Shown: one piece after another, positions 1 to 10,597 of the stretch
Layout: every line of letters begins with the position of its first letter
Position numbering within the stretch: the first letter of the stretch is position 1
DNA from: Podochytrium sp. JEL0797
Lineage: Eukaryota; Chytridiomycota; Chytridiomycetes; Chytridiales; Chytriomycetaceae
Length of the DNA: 16,702 bases
Direction: 5' to 3'
Assembly (NCBI GenBank): GCA_027596195.1
Contig: JADGJG010000553.1
Coordinates: 1-16,702 of the forward strand
The notes under the pieces: model-generated
What the model saw: the letters and a program-made list of their open reading frames with translations, nothing else
Databases searched by the model: none
What the model was told of the DNA's origin: nothing
Translations under genes and position numbers: made by a program

Positions 1-1
1 T

Positions 2-298
2 GCCCTCCTCATTTCGCGTCAACTCCGCATCGTAGCTTCGCAAATCTCACTCCTCAAACAAATGAAATTCAACCAAGTCCTCGGAAAAGACGGCCAAGTT
101 CAAAGCTCGAGTTTTATTTCCGAGTTGTCGGAGGTGCAGGTGTTGTTTTACGAGATGGTGGTTCAGTTTGCGAATACACTCAAGGCGTCGAAAATGATGC
201 AGCAGAGTGTGATGGGGAGTACTCATAGTACGAAGCCGCAGGTTGGGCAGAGTGGAGAAGCATCGCATAAGGAGTTGAAGCCACCTATGGTGGGATAA
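2..298 (+). CDS. Membrane sensor copy A, 3' end only (TM2 plus HAMP-like tail)
   Basis: This is the last 98 codons of a gene whose 5' part lies outside the window; the frame is open from base 2 to the TAA at 296-298. It starts inside the second transmembrane segment (ALLISRQLRI) and continues into the amphipathic cytosolic helices seen in copies B and C, including FISELSEVQVLFYEMVVQF. The last 25 or so residues differ from the other copies. Bases 1-220 match 2769-2988 of copy B with four differences by my count, so A and B are very recent duplicates or have been homogenised by conversion. No cyclase remnant follows this copy, unlike B and C. I recognise no catalytic domain. The family call comes from comparison with copy B. 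Confidence 0.85.
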   Translation, partial: ALLISRQLRIVASQISLLKQMKFNQVLGKDGQVQSSSFISELSEVQVLFYEMVVQFANTLKASKMMQQSVMGSTHSTKPQVGQSGEASHKELKPPMVG

Positions 299-1048
299 AA
301 AAACCGAGTTTTAAGAAAATATATTCTGTTTTTTACGTATATTAGAGGTGTAAAAAAGGAAAAGGCTCCAACTCTCCACACGCGTAACCATCCTCAGCTA
401 AACTAACATACTTGGAAAGTCAGGTGTGGGAGAGGAGGGCTCTGAGCATGATTCAAAAATTGGTTTTGTAAAGTGTTGGTTTCGGCGATTTGGAGGGGTG
501 GGTGCACAGTTTCTAGTCTGGTGGCTTGAAGATAAGTGGAGTTGCACCGCATTGCACCTCTGTTTGGCATTCTTGGTGGGACGCACACTTTGTTGAGAAT
601 CCGGGCGATAATCGGACGCGCGCGCATGGTGTCACGGAGTTAAACACCCGATTCAGTGATCGCATGTCGCGTTCGTTCTGTCTTGAGAAATTTTGAGAGA
701 GTTTCGAAGAACTAGTATTTCGTATATTTTTTCCACAAAATCCGACAGGGACACGACGTTCTATTTTTCTCGTAAATGCGTCGAATGTTGGGCACTCGGG
801 AATCCCGTCCATCCACTATATCTGTGTATTGCGAGGGTTTCGTCATCCGTCCCACTGTTGGACCTAGAGTACCAGATAGTGCTCGCGAATCGGCACGACA
901 GAGTTCACAACGTCCTCATCGGAGCCATGCAGCATTCTTAAAAGGCACAAATATTTGTGACCAATTGTGACCGATTTCGGTGGGTCAGAGACTCTGGAAA
1001 TTCATCAGTTTGAGAGATTTGCAAACGACAATCTCTATCCCCTCCAGT
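299..1048 (+). promoter_or_regulatory. Intergenic spacer and 5' flank of sensor copy B
   Basis: I see no gene here. From about 535 to 1048 the sequence matches, in patches, the flank of copy C (about 3985-4633). Shared blocks include GTTGCACC...TTGCACCTCTGTG, TTGGCATTCTTGGT followed by GGACGCACAC, TGCTCGCGAATCGG, and the last 60 bases before each ATG. The promoter was therefore duplicated with the gene. No clear TATA box was seen. Short open frames on both strands here have no recognisable protein features. Confidence 0.6.
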
Positions 1049-3033
<1,985 letters not shown>

Positions 3034-3139
3034 AAAAATGATGAGTTTTAGATTTTTTAAAATGAAATAATTGGTTTCTGTTGAAGTCGCCAGAAATAAG
3101 TCGTTAGATAAGCTTGCAGCACTTTGCGTTAATCGTTAC

Positions 3140-3590
3140 CTTGACTTCAATGTCTCCACGGACTTCAAACTCAAACGGATCATCCTCTCCGAGGACTTGA
3201 ATGGTTTGCGTTGAAACCTGAATTTTCCCAGCCTCTCCAGTGGTGCACATTCTTAAAGCAGTGTTGACCGTGTCCCCAAACAAGCAGTACCGACTCATCT
3301 TGGTTCCAATCAATGCCTTTTGAAAACGAAGTTTAATTCTCGTCTCCCCAAACTCAATAAACGCGAATTGTTCCATTTTACCGCATTGATATTTCCAGAA
3401 TGGATTCCGATTCTCAATTGAATCGGATGGTCTCCAACAATGTCGCGGAAGTCTTTTCCTTTCACTTAAGCTTGCATCTCCACGCAACATCTCAGTGCTT
3501 GAACAGTGCACTCGGTAATCTCTTTCTTGGTCTTTTCGCGCGAACTCGAAAGACCGGCGGCGACCATGTACGTGTCGGACACGCTCTCGA
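3140..3590 (-). pseudogene. Guanylyl cyclase 3' remnant (truncated, nonsense codon)
   Basis: This segment matches exons 9-10 of the intact cyclase downstream, with the intervening intron (3317-3381) still in place and both exon boundaries conserved. The exon-10 equivalent (3140-3316) is exactly 177 nt, as in the gene, and encodes the [19 protein letters not shown] block. Homology stops at 3590 in the middle of exon 9, so both metal-binding aspartates' exon starts, the coiled coil and the promoter are missing or cut. An in-frame TAA at 3466-3468 replaces a Tyr codon in the sequence AYVKGKDF, and the catalytic-loop SRM has become LRM. The short last exon of the intact gene was not found. It lies tail to tail with sensor B, just as the intact gene does with sensor C. 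Confidence 0.9.
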
Positions 3591-4633
3591 TGCTGCGTGT
3601 GTGGGGAGCAAAGTGGTGCGTGCTTCACCGGAGGGGACAGGTGACTAGATCAACTACCAGAGCGCCAGGAGACAGCCGAGGAGGCCGGTGACTAAAGTTG
3701 CGTAGGGCTGCGATGAACTTTCTTGTGTGTTCTGTTCTTCCGTTTCCGCAAGGAAAGGGTCGTAAACACATAAGTGAAGCTAGCAAGATTAATATTTGGT
3801 ATAACAGCCGCCATGATGGTGTCAGTTTCAGGTTTGTTTCCGTTGCCCGTAGAAGCGTCAGAGAAGGCCTTTGTGTCCCCGGACAGACGGTTTGGATTTT
3901 TTTTCATGTCTTTTTTGTGATCGTCGGAATACACGCGTGTGTAAGTGATTCCGGATTGGTAAAGTCGGTGGATCGAGTGAACAAGTCAAGTGCAGTTGCA
4001 CCACTTTGCACCTCTGTGAGAGTGGGGCTTAGTGCTGGTCCCCAGTGTAGCCCGTAGATCCGGCAGAAAGTGGGGAGCGAGGAAAAGTGCGAGATTTCGC
4101 CGCTAAAGTTTTGGCATTCTTGGTTGGACGCACACGTTGTTGAGAATCCGGACGACAATCAGACACGTGGTGCCGCGGAGCAGTTGAGCACCCAATTCAA
4201 CGATCGAATGTTCGCGTGGTCCTGTCTTTAGAAATGTTGAGGATTTTAGAAGAACGAGCTTCCAATCCGACTCATCGATTACAAAATTGCAAATGAGTTC
4301 GCTGTCCGGCGCCTGGAATCCCATTGGCCTTGGCTGTTGGTTCTTGAAGAGTTCTCAATCAATTAGCAGTATGGTGTTCTTTTTTTCGTGTTTCTCACAC
4401 CTCTTTATCGGTAGCAGTGTAATCGTGAGGTTGTGGAGCTGCTGAAGAAACAATTCGTTGCACCTAGATTGTGCTCGCGAATCGGTATGAGACGTCCTAT
4501 TCAGACATGCAAAGGAGGAAAAAAATTCGACCGATAATGAGCAATTGCGGTGGGTCGAGGAAGTATTCCACCTTGGAAATTCGAGTTTTGATCAGTTTTG
4601 AGATTTGCATACGACAATTTCTACCCCCCCATC
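3591..4633 (+). promoter_or_regulatory. Spacer between cyclase remnant and sensor copy C, including duplicated 5' flank
   Basis: The right part (about 3985-4633) matches the flank of copy B in patches, with an extra stretch of roughly 95 bp near 4011-4107 that B lacks. The left part (3591-3980) has no counterpart elsewhere in the window and looks inserted at the breakpoint of the cyclase remnant. Apart from a possible terminal exon on the - strand (listed separately), I see no gene. Confidence 0.55.
3654..3779 (-). pseudogene. Possible orphan terminal exon of a membrane or GPI-type protein
   Basis: On the - strand, after a possible acceptor (TTGCTAG, ending at 3780), an open frame of 41 codons runs to TAG at 3654-3656. 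Its translation has an acidic/polar stretch (AETEEQNTQESSSQ) followed by a hydrophobic end (YATLVTGLLGCLLALW). That resembles the C-terminus of a type I or GPI-anchored surface protein. I could not find a convincing upstream exon or donor. It may be a displaced gene fragment carried in by the rearrangement, or chance. Low confidence. Confidence 0.2.
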
Positions 4634-6236
4634 ATGAAAACGCGCTCGCTCATTTCCGCCTCTAGCCCAAGGATTTCAAGCAGCACAGCTCCAAACACCT
4701 ACCAAGCGGTGCCAAAGAAAGACAACGCGTCGGAGGAAAGTCCGGCCAATGAACCCCAAAAAATGAAAAGCAGCGGGTTCAAAGCGAGCTTTTTTCTCTT
4801 GATCTTTGCGTTTCTCTCCATTTCTACCATTGGAGTAGGACTACTTGGATGGTAATTGTCGGAAAACGCGTCGGTTGTCCCGTTTCGCTTTTTTAATACT
4901 TTTGACTTGTTCAAACACCCGTCTCCTCCTCAAACAGGCAACTCACGTTAGAAGCGGCAAAATCCAACATGGACAACATGGTTTCAGAAATACAAGAGCT
5001 GATTTCGTCAGATATCGAGCATTACGTGGTTCAGAGCGCCAACTCGCTCCGAGACGTGAGGGATCTCCAAGTGTCCATGTTTGAGGTGCGATTATATTTT
5101 TGCTGCGTTGAGAGCTTGGACCGCATCGCGTAGAGCGAAGTGTACAACGAGTGGTTCAATAAACACTTGAGAGGGGGCGAGAGAGAGAGGGTCGGGCGCT
5201 GTTAAATATGCAGGACACACTCGAAAGCGTTTCGAAATATCTGCTGTTCTAATATCATTTTATACACAAAAATAAGGCAAACATTTGGAGCTTCCTTCCG
5301 TCCAGAATCAACGAAACGATGCGCGAGATGCTATTCCTCTTGAACGGATTACGCAGTTACACAATGGACATGTACTCAGTTTCAGTTCCAGAAGGTGCAA
5401 TTTTCGGATACCACTACGACGCCACAAACTCGTTGCAACTGGTACGTCTTTGTATAACTCTGTTTGAAGAAACTTTTATCGACCACCCCCCTACCCCACT
5501 CACACAGTGGAGCCAAGTCGGCTTGACAGTCAACAGCATATACTGCGACTCAAACGGATACCCACTCGCAATCGCCAGCACCTCAACCGACTACGGAAAT
5601 GGCACGATCGCAAATCCAGGCAACAACAACACAATCATTTACGGCATTGGCGGCAGCTCGGGAGCCAACATCAACTATACGTCCAACACATCGCGTTCCG
5701 TGAGCGGCATGTACCTCTGGATTGGAACCGTTTAGATAACCCTCGCGAACCCATCGACCCGGTTCCTCCGCGCCGTCCGCACCATCTCCACCCCCTTCGT
5801 AATGCAACTCAGTCTCATTGACATGGGCGACGGCCACCCACTCCTTCTATTTCAATACATTGACCAAAACGCGGTTCTCTCCAACATGCAATCGACCTCC
5901 ATGAAAACGGGTTTCATCATGCTTGGGATCATTCTCCTCGTCGTCGGAACTGGCACCCTCTTTGCCCTCCTCATTTCGCGCCAACTCCGAATCGTCGGCT
6001 CCCAAATCTCCCTCCTCAAACAAATGAAGTTCAACCAAGTCCTCGGAAAAGATGGGAAAATGCAAAGCACGAGTTTCATTTCCGAGTTATCCGACGTACA
6101 GGTGTTGTTTTACGAGATGGTGGTGCAGTTTGCGAATACACTCAAGGCGTCGAAATCGATGCAGCAGGGTGCAATGGGGAGTCTCACGAGTGCCAAGCCG
6201 AAAGTTCAGCGTACTTTATCGCAGCAGGATGAATAA
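4634..6236 (+). pseudogene. Membrane sensor copy C, in-frame deletion with TAG at the junction
   Basis: Exons 4634-4851, 4938-5085, 5277-5441 and 5508 onward have the same phases as copy B and near-identical splice junctions. In exon 4, after codon 252 (Val), a TAG lies at 5733-5735. Copy B has 110 codons (residues 254-363) at this point; copy C has only TAG-ATA, a net loss of 324 bp. The frame then stays open to TAA at 6234-6236 and encodes the membrane-proximal ectodomain, TM2 and tail. As written, translation gives a 252-aa N-terminal piece with TM1 and half of the ectodomain. Alternatives are a recent pseudogene, readthrough of TAG to give a shortened receptor, or a stable anchored ectodomain. 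The absence of any other damage suggests the event is recent or the reading frame is still under selection. Confidence 0.85.
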
Positions 6237-6378
6237 GAAAAATGAAACGCGTGTTTTTTTAGATTTTTAGAATACATTTTATTTTACGCAAGTTCGACGT
6301 ACTTCATCACAGCTGCACTGAATAAGAAAAAAAGCAACGCGTGTTTTAGATTTTTAGAATCCATAGAATAAAAAGCCT
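6203..6378 (+). repeat. Tandem duplication of about 88 bp over the sensor C stop codon and 3' UTR
   Basis: Bases from 6203 (AGTTCAGCGTACTTTATCGC) are repeated from 6291 (AGTTCGACGTACTTCATCAC). Both copies carry the ...TGAATAAG stop-codon region, an ACGCGTG block and TTTTAGATTTTTAGAAT. The unit therefore covers the last codons, the stop and the proximal 3' UTR. It is imperfect, so not brand new. Confidence 0.8.
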
Positions 6379-6602
6379 CGCCCTCCTCACCATCACCATA
6401 AGATATCTCAACAACAAATAGTTTATACTTGTTATTCCTCCTCCTTCCATTATTAGAGAGATTTACAAAGATAATAAAGTTGGACATCCAAGGGAACTTC
6501 TAGTTTGCACAGCAAATTCCTAGTTGACGTCAATGTACTAATTCCTTAATGCAGAATTTTTTTGATAGAATAATTTTAAAGAAATTAAATAATTAGTAAG
6601 CA
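6379..6602. other. Spacer between the convergent sensor C and guanylyl cyclase genes
   Basis: AT-rich sequence with no gene seen. It must hold the 3' UTRs and polyadenylation sites of both convergent genes. An AATAAA lies just upstream at 6367-6372 on the + strand, inside the second copy of the 88-bp duplication. Confidence 0.5.
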
Positions 6603-9253
6603 TTAAAGGAGGAGCCAGAAAGTGCGCATTTTGCCCTTGCCCTGGAAAAAATGACGTTCAATAAACGTACAATAATTATGCATAACTTTGCTTTAATCGT
6701 TACCTTGACTTCAATGTCTCCGCGGACTTCAAACTCAAACTGATCATCCTCTCCGAGGACTTGAATGGTTTGCGTTGAAACCTGAATTTTCCCAGCCTCT
6801 CCGGTGGTGCACATTCTTGAGGCAGTGTTGACCGTGTCACCAAACAAGCAGTAACGGCTCATCTTGGTTCCAATCAATCCCTTTTTCAAAATAAAACTCA
6901 GTTCTCCTTCACTTTGAATTGAAAAAAGGTAATAAAATCAATTTACCGCGTTGATATTTCCAGAATGAATTCCGATTCTCAATTGAATCGGATGGTCTCC
7001 AACAATGTCGCGGAAGTCTTTTCCTTTGACGTAAGCTTGCATCTCCACGCAACATCTCAGTGCTTGAACAGTGCACTCGGTAATCTCTTCCTTGGTCTTT
7101 TCACGCGAACTCGAAAGACCGGCGGCGACCATGTACGTGTCGGACACGCTCTCGACCTTGTACAGCTGGCTGTACTTGTTGATAATATTATCAAACTGGG
7201 TATACAGGACATTCAAGAGTTCCAGAATCTTGACGGGACGGACGTGGCCGACAAGTTTCTTGAACTCGTACAAATCTGTTGAGACGAACGTCAGTCAACC
7301 GAAAACCGTGTGAACGGACAAAAATACCTGTAAAGAACAGAGTCACGCAGCTGAACTGTTCAGGTTCCGGTTGGGTTCCAGCTTCGAGTTGCTCCAAAAT
7401 GTGGGCTGGGAGCATCATTCCCAACAGATTTTGGGAAACAGCAGTGTCAGCGCGCAACTCCTCCGACTGCGATTGGGTGTCCATGAGCTCTATGTTTGTT
7501 TTTCGTTAGTTTGAGAAGAACAAATATGATAAATGGTTGCAACCTTGCATTGACGACGCTTGCTCCAACTTCAGTTGCTCAATTTCCTCTTCGTGGTCTT
7601 TCAACAAGTCCGAGAGCTTGCGGCGTTGGTCTTTGGATCTTTGAGTCAATGCCGAACGATGCTGTTGCTTTAATTCCGCGAGAAGCTTCTTGTGGTGCAA
7701 AGAGGTAGCGCGCAAACGCTCGGTACCTTCAAATAATGAAATGAGCGAACTGCTCAGCGCGCGATAACAAAAACATAACACGAACCAGCTTCAGCCAAAG
7801 AAATAATCTCCTTCTCTCCTTCCGAGAGAACTTGCGTAACCTTGTTTCTCAATCTGTTCTTTTCCGCCTCCGCTTTTTGATTCAACTCAGTTTCGGAACC
7901 ATTCTCGTCTTTTTCTCCATCTTTGGCCAAAAGTTCCATCGAACCACCCGATTTGGAAGAATATTCACTCTGTCCTTCACTTTGACCTTCACTCTGACTG
8001 GCGCTCATTTCCTCCATACCCTCATCCGCGGGGTTGTCGCCTTTAATGATGGGATAGTCGGCAATCAAAGCCTGCCACGAAACCAATGGTTAGATCCCCG
8101 ATAAAAAGAAAAGCAAAAGCAGTTACCTTTTCGCGAGCTCTCGCAGCCGCTCTCTGCGCCTTGGCCACCGCCGTAGCCTGCTTTCTCTGCGTGCGCTGCA
8201 ACTGAGCCTTGATGGTTTTTTGTTTTTCAGTCAACTGATTAGCCTCGAGAATGAATTTCTGTTGCTCGAGCGTGGAAGCCATTTCGGATTCGATGGTGGC
8301 ATGTTTGGACACGAGTTCGAATTCTTCGACGCGGTGGTGGGTGAGGATGTCTTCGGTTTCTTCCATGCCGTTGATTTCGAGATCGTTGATCTATGAAAAT
8401 GAAGTCAAGGATGAGACCACGGAGAAGTTGGGTATTCTTTGACAAAAGATTGAGTCACCTCTCCCATTTGGCGCACTTTGCAGAGTTGGAGTTCGCGCAG
8501 AAACTCGGATTCTACAAAAAAAAAGGTCAGCAGTGCACAGACGATACCAATAATCACGTTACCCTTCTGTTGACGCATGGAAGTTTGCTGAGTCTGAATC
8601 TCATTCTCTCTCTTCATACGACGCGCCTTGTTCTTGTCCTTGATGCTCTTGATTTCAATCGCGCGAATCTGACTGACAGTCTCAGCCAACCGCTGCTGAG
8701 ACATGAGCAGCTCATTTCTTTGTTTCGCGGGAGGTGTCACAAAAATTTCGGGCTCAAACAATGGGAGTGTGTGGATTTACCTCTCCGCCGTGTGTCGTTG
8801 CTCGAGTCTCGCCAATCTGGCTCCAAACGCGGCCCGCTTTTGTCTGATGCTGCTTTTGAACGCGAGTTCGCGTTCTCTCGCTTCTTCTTGAAACCTTAAT
8901 AAACTTTTGATGGCCGTGAGTTTATCAATCAACTGGTTGAGCTGGTTTTTTCTGTTCCACGAGACTTGGGTGTCCCCGGCTTCGGCGGTTTGACGGCTAT
9001 CTACCGATGCTTGTTCTCCAAGAGTGGTGTGGAGCTGGTGACGCGCGTCCTCGAGGTTGGCGCAGTAGACGGTGACTTAAAAAATAGGAGCGTCGCGTCA
9101 GCAAGGGAACGCGTTCCTTGCGAACACGGAGGTTTTTTTACCTTCTTCATCAGCCAACTTGGCAAGGGCTTGTTGGGCCTTGAGCTTTCCCTCTTTGAGG
9201 TTTCGGCAACGCGTAACGGCGGAAGATTGACTGAACTTGACTTCGGTGGCCAT
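6603..9253 (-). CDS. Coiled-coil guanylyl cyclase (class III nucleotide cyclase)
   Basis: Converts GTP to cGMP. Eleven exons on the - strand: 9253-9142, 9075-8781, 8717-8563, 8511-8459, 8390-8127, 8071-7786, 7726-7544, 7489-7328, 7275-6947, 6880-6704 and 6641-6603. All join in phase to 684 aa. Residues 1 to about 450 are highly charged coiled coil, with an acidic [10 protein letters not shown] insert in exon 6. A short helix ([17 protein letters not shown]) precedes the catalytic domain (about 495-684). Metal ligands D504 (FTDLYEF) and D549 (SVSDTYM), purine-selecting E545 (YKVES) and C624 ([10 protein letters not shown]), and transition-state N631 and R635 are all present. The Glu/Cys pair predicts GTP, not ATP. 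The last exon encodes only [11 protein letters not shown] and is easily missed. No transmembrane segment, haem or PAS domain is seen, so it should be soluble or recruited through the coiled coil. Its 3' end faces sensor C. Confidence 0.93.
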
Positions 9254-9556
9254 ATTTTGAAGATTTTCCGAGTCACAAAGATTTTCTATTCTTCTTGCCC
9301 CGTTGATGGAAAAAAAGCAAAAATGGGATTTTGAAAATGGGGGAATGGAAATGAAAAGATAGTCGGGGTGCTCGAGGGGCGATAATGGGACAAAACGCCT
9401 CCGCCCACCGAAGTGTATTCGCCTGAACGAGAACTCTGCGTGGGATAGATGAAGCGCGATTGCTTTGGTTCTCTTCTCTAAGCTCACCCTCTTCTCCCCT
9501 TTGAAGGTGTAAAAAAAAGTGTGTAAAGTTTTTTTTTTTTTTTTTTGCAATTCAAA
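9254..9556. promoter_or_regulatory. Shared divergent promoter region of the cyclase and SET genes
   Basis: 303 bp separate the cyclase ATG (- strand) from the SET gene ATG (+ strand), and no other gene is seen, so both promoters must lie here. A run of 18 T (9529-9546) sits 10 bp before the SET gene start codon and would be in or next to its leader. A nine-A run precedes it at about 9511. Confidence 0.6.
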
Positions 9557-10441
9557 ATGAGCGATCAAGAACAAGCCGTGTTACCGCCCACTCCCGCTCC
9601 CGCGACTACAGCAAATGCCACTACCACCCCCTTAGAGACTCTACCAACCTCAACCGACGCGACAGCCACCACTTCCACCGAAACCGAGCAAGATCAAGAC
9701 CCGACCCCTCCACCTCCACCGCCACCGCGCGCACCCAAAAACTGGCCATCCTCCATCAAATTCACCATCGACTACATCCTCCCAGAGGCCCTCCAAATCA
9801 CTGCTGGTCTCCCCGCCGTCTCTGAAGCCCAGATCGAACGCTCGCAACTCCTCACTCTGACCCCAAAGCCGTACGCGTCTCCACATGCCATCATTGAGAA
9901 AATCACGGATCCCAAGCACCCCGCCTTTGGTGAATTCGGGCTCTTTGCCCTCCGCGACATGTGTTGGAATACCCACATTGTAGACTACGTGGGCGAGGTG
10001 ATTTCCGCAGACGACCCGAAATGCCAAACGTCCGATTACGTTCTCGATTTCGGTGGAGGCGGAGAAGGATGTTTCGCAACCCGCGAAGACGGGACCGACC
10101 TGCGTCTCAGTATTGACGGATCCTTGGCCGGAAACGAGGGCCGCATGGTGAATGATTTCCGCGGAGTCCCCTTCGTGCCTGACTACACCAAGAAATCGAA
10201 GCAGTCCAAGAAACCGGCGAACCCCGAGTACGCCATGTTTAGCAACAAGTCGAAGCCAAACGTGGAGTTCCGGAGCTACGTGTCGCGTGCGGATTCGGGG
10301 GAGTTGAGGATGGGGTTGTTTGCGATTGAGCGGATTCAGGCAGGGAGGGAGCTGTTGGTGAGCTATGGAAAGGGGTATTGGGCTTCTCGTGGAGTGGATA
10401 TGGGCGAAATGTACAACGAATTAACTGGGGAGGAATATTGA
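9557..10441 (+). CDS. SET-domain protein (putative lysine methyltransferase)
   Basis: Single-exon gene of 294 aa; the start is the first ATG of the frame, just after a T-run. Residues 1-60 are low complexity, Thr/Ala/Pro-rich and ending in eight Pro (PTPPPPPPP). The SET fold follows at about 107-280: GEFGLFAL (125-132, first strand and SAM contact), YVGEVIS (144-150), GNEGRMVNDFRG (192-203, taking the place of the usual RFxNH pseudoknot motif), a Lys-rich loop, PNVEF, and GLFAIERIQAGRELLVSYG (253-271, in place of ELxxDY). The domain is contiguous and no zinc-binding pre- or post-SET cysteines are seen. This fits the small fungal SET proteins rather than the Set1/Set2 histone enzymes. The substrate cannot be told from sequence. 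It is divergent from the cyclase gene. Confidence 0.9.
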   Translation: MSDQEQAVLPPTPAPATTANATTTPLETLPTSTDATATTSTETEQDQDPTPPPPPPPRAPKNWPSSIKFTIDYILPEALQITAGLPAVSEAQIERSQLLTLTPKPYASPHAIIEKITDPKHPAFGEFGLFALRDMCWNTHIVDYVGEVISADDPKCQTSDYVLDFGGGGEGCFATREDGTDLRLSIDGSLAGNEGRMVNDFRGVPFVPDYTKKSKQSKKPANPEYAMFSNKSKPNVEFRSYVSRADSGELRMGLFAIERIQAGRELLVSYGKGYWASRGVDMGEMYNELTGEEY

Positions 10442-10597
10442 TTGAAAGATTACGAAAAAAGAACGTTTAAGGAACTTCCATATTTTCAAAAAAGTAGGAG
10501 AAGAAAAAAACTTCGTCTCTCGTCATTATTTCAAATTGACAATGCATGTGCGCGGAAAAATTTTCACTGAAAATCTTGTTCCCAATCATCATTCCGC

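Noticed and set aside
8393..8899. 168-codon + strand frame
   Set aside because: It is antisense to coiled-coil exons 2-4 of the guanylyl cyclase and has no recognisable features.
9529..9546. Poly-T as evidence of a retroposed SET gene (reverse poly-A)
   Set aside because: The tract lies upstream of the start on the coding strand, not after the stop, and no target-site duplication was seen. Lack of introns alone is not enough.
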